This document shows positions 51,520 through 56,310 of a stretch of 56,310 nucleotides of DNA, piece by piece. The DNA is from an uncultured Chlamydiae bacterium (GTDB taxonomy: Bacteria; Chlamydiota; Chlamydiia; Chlamydiales; Rhabdochlamydiaceae): positions 1 through 56,310 of the forward strand of contig CAMFIG010000010.1 in the NCBI GenBank assembly GCA_945952445.1, read 5' to 3'. The position numbers and the translations under genes were made by a program. Position 1 is the stretch's first letter, and each line of letters opens with the position of its first letter. The notes beneath the pieces are model-generated. The model was not told where the DNA came from and made no database searches. It was given only the letters and a program-made list of their open reading frames with translations.

Positions 51520-52602
51520 ATGCGTATTTTGCATACGGAGAGCTCTACAGGATGGGGAGGGCAGGAGATCCGAATCTTGCGCGAGGCAGAAGGGATGCGT
51601 GCTCGTGGGCACCATCTTGTTTTTGCGATAGTTCGAGGAGGCACACTTGCGCAGAAAGCGCGAGAAAAAGGATTCCCCGTTTATGAACTCGACTGGGGAA
51701 AATGGAATATCTGCCGAGCTCTTTGGATTCTTGGAAAAATCTTTCGGTTGCATAACATCGAAGTTGTAAATACCCACTCCTCGAAAGATGCTTGGCTTGG
51801 AGGGATCGCTGCGCGTTTATTTGGAAAAAAAGTGGTTAGAACGCGGCATCTGTCTACATCGATTCGAGCAGGGATGAATAGTTTTTTTCTATATAAGCTT
51901 CTTGCAGATTTTGTAGCGACTACCTCTTCGTGCATAATTCCGATAATCCAAAAACAAGCCTTGCAAAAAAATATTCTCTGCGTCCCCACTGGTGTCGATC
52001 CGGAAGCATTGAAAATACGCCCGGAGCAAGTAGCTGCATTTCGCAAAGCTCTTCTGAAGCCGGGCCAAGAGTTTCTTATAGGATCCGTATGTGTCGTGCG
52101 TTCTTGGAAAGGGATCGGAGATCTCATGCAAGCTGCACAATTAGTAAAACAGAAAAACCCGAAGATCCATTGGGTAGTGGTGGGAGGAGGATATATCCAT
52201 CATTTTGCTCATAAGATTGAAGAACTCGGCATCCAAGATGTTTTTACTTTTGTAGGGCATCTAGAGGATCCATACCCTGCTATCGCTGCATTGGACCTGT
52301 TTTTATTGTTGAGCACGGCAAGCGAGGGGATTTCTCAGGCAAGTTTGCAAGCAGCTTTTTTGGAAAGGCCTCTCATTACAAGTTCTGTAGGAGGTCTTCC
52401 AGAGGTGTGCATTGATGGAAAAACCGGAAAAGTGGTTCCTCCTTATTCCCCAGAACAAGTGGCAGATGCAGTCTTACATCTTATAAGCCACCCCGAAGAG
52501 AGGCGCAAGATGGGAGCATGTGCTAAAGAGCTTGTGCAGTCGAAATTTTTATTTACTGAGACTCTTGACAAGATGGAGCAGGTCTATCACAGTGTACTGT
52601 AG
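51520..52602 (+). CDS. GT4-family glycosyltransferase
   Basis: 360-residue GT-B enzyme. The N-terminal half binds the acceptor (HTESSTGWGGQEIRILREA, NTHSSKDAWLGGIAAR), the C-terminal half the nucleotide sugar: CVVRSWKGIGDLMQAAQL, VVGGGYI, and STASEGISQASLQAAFLERP, in which the usual EGFG...E is changed to EGIS...A..E. No signal peptide, so it is a normal cytosolic LPS or surface-glycan transferase. AGAGGAA precedes the start. It stands 18 bases before copA, probably only by position. Confidence 0.85.
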   Translation: MRILHTESSTGWGGQEIRILREAEGMRARGHHLVFAIVRGGTLAQKAREKGFPVYELDWGKWNICRALWILGKIFRLHNIEVVNTHSSKDAWLGGIAARLFGKKVVRTRHLSTSIRAGMNSFFLYKLLADFVATTSSCIIPIIQKQALQKNILCVPTGVDPEALKIRPEQVAAFRKALLKPGQEFLIGSVCVVRSWKGIGDLMQAAQLVKQKNPKIHWVVVGGGYIHHFAHKIEELGIQDVFTFVGHLEDPYPAIAALDLFLLLSTASEGISQASLQAAFLERPLITSSVGGLPEVCIDGKTGKVVPPYSPEQVADAVLHLISHPEERRKMGACAKELVQSKFLFTETLDKMEQVYHSVL

Positions 52603-52620
52603 TAGCTTGGTAGGTGTCTC

Positions 52621-54741
52621 ATGAATCCCGTGGAAGAAATCGATCTTTTTGTCGAAGGTATGCATTGTGCTTCTTGCGCCTATACGATTGAAAAACACCT
52701 CAAGAAAATCGATGGCGTATTGGATGCAACTGTGTTCTTTGCTTCGGGCCGTGCGATCATTCATGTTTTGCAAGGTAGGGTTTCAGAGCAGCAGCTGATC
52801 GAGGCTGTAGTAAAAACTGGTTATAGAGCGCTTCCTATCCAAGAAGGATCTTTTAGAGAGAGAACACTTCCTAAAGGCCTTGTGATTAGAGCTGTCTTTG
52901 CCTTTGCATGCAGCGTTCCCTTCGTGATGTCGATGTTCTCCTTTCCTTTTCCCGGACTGTACCAGTTCCTTGTTGCTACTTGTGTTCAGATTTTCTCTGC
53001 ATGGCCTTTTTATCGTGGGGCTTGGGAGGGGATCCGATCTTTTTCTGCAAATATGGATACTCTCGTTGCTTTGGGGACGGTAGCCGCATATCTCTATAGC
53101 GCGGCCGTTCTTCTCGCTCATGAGGGGCGGGCTCTTTATTTTGAAACGAGCGTGCTTTTAGTGGCTTTTATCTTGCTTGGGAGGATTTTAGAAAATTTTG
53201 CCAAAGCAAAAACAGGACAGCAAGTTTCTTCTTTGCTTGCCATGCAGTCTGATATTGTTAGCATACGAAGAGAAGGTCGCTACGAAGAGGTCCCTATTGC
53301 CATGGCACAAGAGGGGGACCTATTTTTAACTCGCCCGGGAGAGCGCATCGCCTTGGATGGCATTGTCATGGAAGGAGCTTCTTATGTCAATGAGAGCATG
53401 CTTACCGGAGAGAGCCTCCCCGTGTATAAGACAGCCCAAGAGAAAATCTACGCCGGAACTTTGAATATCGAAGGGGTATTAGAAGCAAAAGTCTTAAAAA
53501 CAGGGAAGAACACAGCGTTGGGGCAGATTATTCACCTTGTAGAAAAAGCACAACTCTCTAAGCCTCCGATTCAAAAACTTGTTGACCAAGTCACCCGTTA
53601 TTTTGTCCCTGCTGTTTTATCTATCGCCCTCTTGACATGGCTACTTTGGTGGTTTTTTGCACAAGACGGAAACCAAGGACTTATTCAGGCGGTGTCGGTT
53701 CTTGTGATTGCCTGTCCTTGTGCTATGGGACTTGCCACGCCGACGGTTGTTTTGGTTTCTTTAGGGCGCGCTGCAAAAGAAGGGATTGTGATCCGAGATC
53801 CTTCCATCCTTGAAAAGGCGCTCTCCATCGATGTTCTCTTTGTTGATAAAACAGGGACCCTTACGGAAGGGGCTCTTACTGTTAGCAACATCACCGCGGA
53901 GAAAGCTTCTCAAACCACCATTCTTCACATTGCAGGAGCTCTTGCTCAGTACTCGAATCATCCGATTGCCAAGGCGATCCGAACCTATGCTCTCTATCAT
54001 GGCACGAAAGAGCAGACAGTTGAACGTTTTATCGACGTGCCGGGAAAAGGATTGGAAGCCATAATTGATGGAAAGAGATATTACTTAGGATCTCTTTCTT
54101 GGATAGAGGAAAAGCTAGGCAGAGCACCTTATAAGGTGGCCCATTTTCCAGAAAAAAGGGTGTTTTTGGCCGATGAGACAGAGGTTCTCGGATCCCTTTC
54201 TCTTGCAGAAAGATTCCGCTCCGAGAGCAAAGAAGTAATAGAAGATCTTCACACAAGAGGCGTTCGCGTTGTCCTTCTTTCCGGCGATAAGAAAGAAAAT
54301 GTAGAGAGATTAATGGAAGGCCTTTCCCTCGATACCATCTATTCTGAAGTTCTTCCTCAGGAAAAAGCTGAGCTTGTGAGTAGCTGGAAAAAAAAGGGCT
54401 CTACGGTAGCTATGGTGGGAGACGGGATCAACGATGCTCCGGCCTTAGCTGCCGCGGATGTGAGTTTTGCTATGGGGTCAGGGAGCGATATCGCCTTAGA
54501 GTCAGCTTCTATTTTATTGCTTCACTCAGATCTTCGCGGAGTGACCAAAGCGCTGCATCTGGCAAGAAAAACTCTTTGGAAAATCCGTCAAAATTTATTC
54601 TTTGCCTTTGTGTATAATGCGCTAGGAATCCCCTTTGCCGCTTTGGGTTTTTTACATCCTCTATTTGGGGGAATTGCCATGGCGTTAAGCTCTCTTTGTG
54701 TCGTTGTAAATGCTCTTTTTTTGAGCCGCGTTCGCCTCTAA
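52621..54741 (+). CDS. copA: Copper-exporting P1B-type ATPase
   Basis: 706 residues. One N-terminal metal-binding domain with GMHCASC (Cys16, Cys19), eight membrane segments, ion site CPC (365-367), phosphorylation site DKTGTLTEG (Asp409), HP motif NHPIAKAI, and hinge GDGINDAPALA. YN in segment 7 and MALSS in segment 8 are the copper(I) marks of P1B-1 pumps. It would remove copper from the bacterial cytosol, useful against host copper poisoning. No metal-sensing regulator is adjacent. Confidence 0.93.
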   Translation: MNPVEEIDLFVEGMHCASCAYTIEKHLKKIDGVLDATVFFASGRAIIHVLQGRVSEQQLIEAVVKTGYRALPIQEGSFRERTLPKGLVIRAVFAFACSVPFVMSMFSFPFPGLYQFLVATCVQIFSAWPFYRGAWEGIRSFSANMDTLVALGTVAAYLYSAAVLLAHEGRALYFETSVLLVAFILLGRILENFAKAKTGQQVSSLLAMQSDIVSIRREGRYEEVPIAMAQEGDLFLTRPGERIALDGIVMEGASYVNESMLTGESLPVYKTAQEKIYAGTLNIEGVLEAKVLKTGKNTALGQIIHLVEKAQLSKPPIQKLVDQVTRYFVPAVLSIALLTWLLWWFFAQDGNQGLIQAVSVLVIACPCAMGLATPTVVLVSLGRAAKEGIVIRDPSILEKALSIDVLFVDKTGTLTEGALTVSNITAEKASQTTILHIAGALAQYSNHPIAKAIRTYALYHGTKEQTVERFIDVPGKGLEAIIDGKRYYLGSLSWIEEKLGRAPYKVAHFPEKRVFLADETEVLGSLSLAERFRSESKEVIEDLHTRGVRVVLLSGDKKENVERLMEGLSLDTIYSEVLPQEKAELVSSWKKKGSTVAMVGDGINDAPALAAADVSFAMGSGSDIALESASILLLHSDLRGVTKALHLARKTLWKIRQNLFFAFVYNALGIPFAALGFLHPLFGGIAMALSSLCVVVNALFLSRVRL

Positions 54742-55088
54742 ACTTAAAAAAACTTCAAATCATGAGCTGCTTCCAATTTAGGCGATCTGTTATTTGGTAT
54801 GCGGTTGGTATGTACCACCTTTCTACTAGTCGGTGTTTTTAGCCTAGCCATTTTGTCAGTGACATTTTTTTATCCAAAAAATTTTTGTTATTTTTCTTTT
54901 TTCAGATTGAGGGATCGGCTATTCTTCTAATTCCAGCTACCTTATTATCTTGACCAAGAACCTCTCTCATAGAGATCGTAAGTGTAGTAGTATAGAGCCA
55001 AAGTAAGTGGCCGAAATTAGGCAAATAGCTGAGGGATTGAATCAAGGAAGTTTCACATTTTAATGATAAATAAAAGGCAGAAGAGTCA
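54742..55088. other. AT-rich intergenic region before the sulfotransferase gene
   Basis: 347 bases with no frame longer than about 25 codons from a start, several T runs (54863-54900) and a short hairpin TCTCT-CAT-AGAGA near 54963-54976. No terminator with a good stem is seen after copA. Change in base composition marks the border to the AT-rich sulfotransferase gene. Confidence 0.5.
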
Positions 55089-55832
55089 ATGGTTAAGTGC
55101 CGTTTTTTTACTTTTTTAATATTCTCTTTTTTTATGATCTACATCAATAGCTACTTAGAAGGAAGGGAATGTGTGGTCTATGTTACCATGCCAAAATGTG
55201 GCACTCATCTAGTTAAGCAAATTTTAAAAGAAGTTTTGACTTATGATGAATATAACTCAGTAGATTGGATAGATAACCATTTAGTTCCAAGCATGGAAAT
55301 ATATAAGAATCAATCTGAAATAAAAAAAATTGTTGTGATTCGAGATTTGCGTGATATGTGTATTTCAGCTTCTTATTGGCTTTTACAGCATGATTGGTGG
55401 AGCACTGAGATGGATCATACAGAATTTTATAGAAGAGATCATCAAGGGCAGATCGATTACTTTATTGATTTAGATCATAAGGATTATAGTATTGGTGCTT
55501 TTGCAAGAAGAGCAGCAGAATGGATTAGAAGTCCCAATACATTCCTTATAAGGTTCGAAGAAATTGTAGGAGAAGCCGGAGGAGGGAGTAGAGAGAAACA
55601 AATTGAGATTATAGATTCTCTCTTAAAGTTTCTTAACTTTGAAGTCGCTAAAAAACGCATCGAGTCTATAGCAGATCATTCTTTTGGAAAAGGAGTTGCT
55701 TTTAGAAAAGGAACAATCGGTCAGTGGAAAGAAGAGTTTTCAGATTTTCAAATAGAACGGTTTAAAAAAAATCTGGGGGAAGAGTTGATTTCCCTTGGAT
55801 ATGAAAAAGATTTAAACTGGTCAAATCAATAA
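55089..55832 (+). CDS. Sulfotransferase with signal peptide
   Basis: 247-residue PAPS-dependent sulfotransferase. The 5'-phosphosulfate loop is TMPKCGTHLV (33-42; Lys36), the 3'-phosphate site IVVIRDLRDMCISASYW (81-97; Arg85, Ser94), and the C-terminal FRKGTIGQW (205-213), the normal triad of cytosolic sulfotransferases. The first 22 residues (MVKCRFFTFLIFSFFMIYINSY) look like a signal peptide. The gene is visibly AT-richer than copA and its other neighbours, suggesting transfer. It lacks a strong ribosome site (AGAAGAG 8 bases upstream is weak). Sulfotransferases are rare in bacteria; a eukaryotic-type acceptor is possible but not shown. Confidence 0.85.
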   Translation: MVKCRFFTFLIFSFFMIYINSYLEGRECVVYVTMPKCGTHLVKQILKEVLTYDEYNSVDWIDNHLVPSMEIYKNQSEIKKIVVIRDLRDMCISASYWLLQHDWWSTEMDHTEFYRRDHQGQIDYFIDLDHKDYSIGAFARRAAEWIRSPNTFLIRFEEIVGEAGGGSREKQIEIIDSLLKFLNFEVAKKRIESIADHSFGKGVAFRKGTIGQWKEEFSDFQIERFKKNLGEELISLGYEKDLNWSNQ

Positions 55833-55855
55833 ATTTTTCTTTTAAAAAGGGCTTT

Positions 55856-56310
55856 GTGCAAAATCTGGTCTGATTGGCGGGTACAATCCGGAGTGTTGAA
55901 CAGTAGAGTTAATTGAGTCGTAGTACCGAAGAAGCCTGGTAATGCAGGTGGAGGGAAGGACTCTTGGTAAACAACACCCCAAGTAAAGGAAACGTTATGG
56001 GTATAACAGAGCCCCTGTCGAAAATGGTCACGATACTGAAAAGGATAGCCTCAGGTGAATGTCATTTATCATGAGCCCATTGCCTAAATAGGGCTCGATG
56101 AGGTTCTAACGAGGGGGGAGACGAGGGATCGATCTCCTCTACTCACTAATCATGAAAATTAGTTGATTTTTTTGTTTCGGTAACAGACTCTGGCGCTATC
56201 GTAAAAACTGGAAAAATATACCGCTAACGAAAGGAAAAATTCATGCAAAATTTAGCTAATACCATTCCAAAAAAATAAATTCACAAATTAGCCCAAGATC
56301 TAGAACATAA
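55856..56310 (+). mobile_element. Group II intron, 5' part (runs off the window)
   Basis: From GTGCAAAATC (55856), a group II-type 5' end (GTGYR), the sequence shows the structured, GC-richer, non-coding pattern of domain I of a bacterial group II intron: GGCGGGTACAATCCGGAG, TTGAACAGTAGAG, GAAGCCTGGTAATGCAGGTG, CCTCAGGTGAATG and GATGAGGTTCTAACGAGG. I recognise these from memory as group II ribozyme pieces. An intron ORF could start at ATG 56243 but meets TAA at 56276. The element sits 23 bases after the sulfotransferase stop. The rest lies outside the window. Confidence 0.65.
56243..56310 (+). pseudogene. Possible start of an intron-encoded protein with early stop
   Basis: After AAAGGAAAAATTC an ATG at 56243 encodes MQNLANTIPKK and then TAA (56276-56278) next to an A7 run; the same frame continues openly (IHKLAQDLEH) to the window end. 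It may be the start of a reverse transcriptase/maturase with a nonsense change, or just leader sequence. Confidence 0.25.

Noticed and set aside
51432-51686. 84-codon plus-strand frame before the GT4 gene
   Set aside because: It runs out of frame into the start of the glycosyltransferase gene and has no motif; the GT4 start with AGAGGAA is convincing.
55856-56160. RNase P RNA, tmRNA or rRNA fragment at the right end
   Set aside because: The conserved signatures of these RNAs (for example GAGGAAAGTCC of RNase P) are missing; group II intron segments fit better.
1-56310. CRISPR arrays
   Set aside because: No set of evenly spaced short direct repeats was seen anywhere.

Overview
The window comes from a chlamydia, most likely an environmental (amoeba- or arthropod-associated) member of the Chlamydiales rather than a Chlamydiaceae species. 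The evidence is the run thrS - ParA (pGP5-like) - pGP6-like protein at 7329-10764, which matches the Chlamydia trachomatis order CT581-CT582-CT583; rpsT close to the major sigma factor gene rpoD; tyrB followed directly by mreC; and a small MOMP-like barrel protein. The genus cannot be fixed from the sequence alone.

Layout. 1-1110: a degraded IS3-type insertion sequence. 1237-4702 (-): acetyl-CoA synthetase followed by two tandem secreted DUF1796-type (papain-like) proteins that share a block of perfect DNA identity. 4980-5903 (+): a GT25 glycosyltransferase with a signal peptide. 5900-10764 (-): thrS, parA, pgp6-like, purB in one overlapping operon. 10888-13728: a large protein with a papain-like cysteine motif. 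13777-16699: two outer-membrane barrel proteins separated by an 850-base gap with strong hairpins and no convincing gene. 16696-23037: a divergent tripartite exporter (TolC/OprM-type lipoprotein; HlyD-type adaptor; double-ATPase ABC subunit; two ABC-2 permeases). 23112-23620: a YefM/Phd-RelE toxin-antitoxin pair with a recognisable operator. 23834-25516: an LplT-like transporter with a degenerate acyltransferase-like tail. 25570-33852: recC-recB-recD as one overlapping operon. 33941-36481: a large unrecognised helical protein. 36515-41953: rpsT, two small proteins, rpoD and a DinG-type helicase, ending in an antisense tRNA-Ala(GGC). 42081-43641 (-): a pyruvyltransferase and a methyltransferase, both with signal peptides. 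43783-47574: amino-acid permease, aromatic aminotransferase, mreC. 47567-50223 (-): a FlgN-like coiled-coil protein and two tandem TagF/TagB-like enzymes. 50342-54741: mutY, a GT4 glycosyltransferase, a copper P-type ATPase. 55089-55832: a sulfotransferase with a signal peptide, followed at 55856 by the 5' part of what appears to be a group II intron.

The most interesting theme is a scattered set of enzymes that are normally cytosolic and need cytosolic donors (nucleotide sugar, PEP, SAM, PAPS, perhaps ATP/CoA) but here begin with Sec-type signal peptides: the GT25 enzyme, pyruvyltransferase, methyltransferase, sulfotransferase and possibly the acetyl-CoA synthetase, together with the two DUF1796 proteins. 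In a bacterium living inside a eukaryotic cell this could be an exported toolkit that works where host donors are present, or it could decorate envelope glycans from the periplasmic side. The signal peptides are seen in the sequence; the secretion model is inference.
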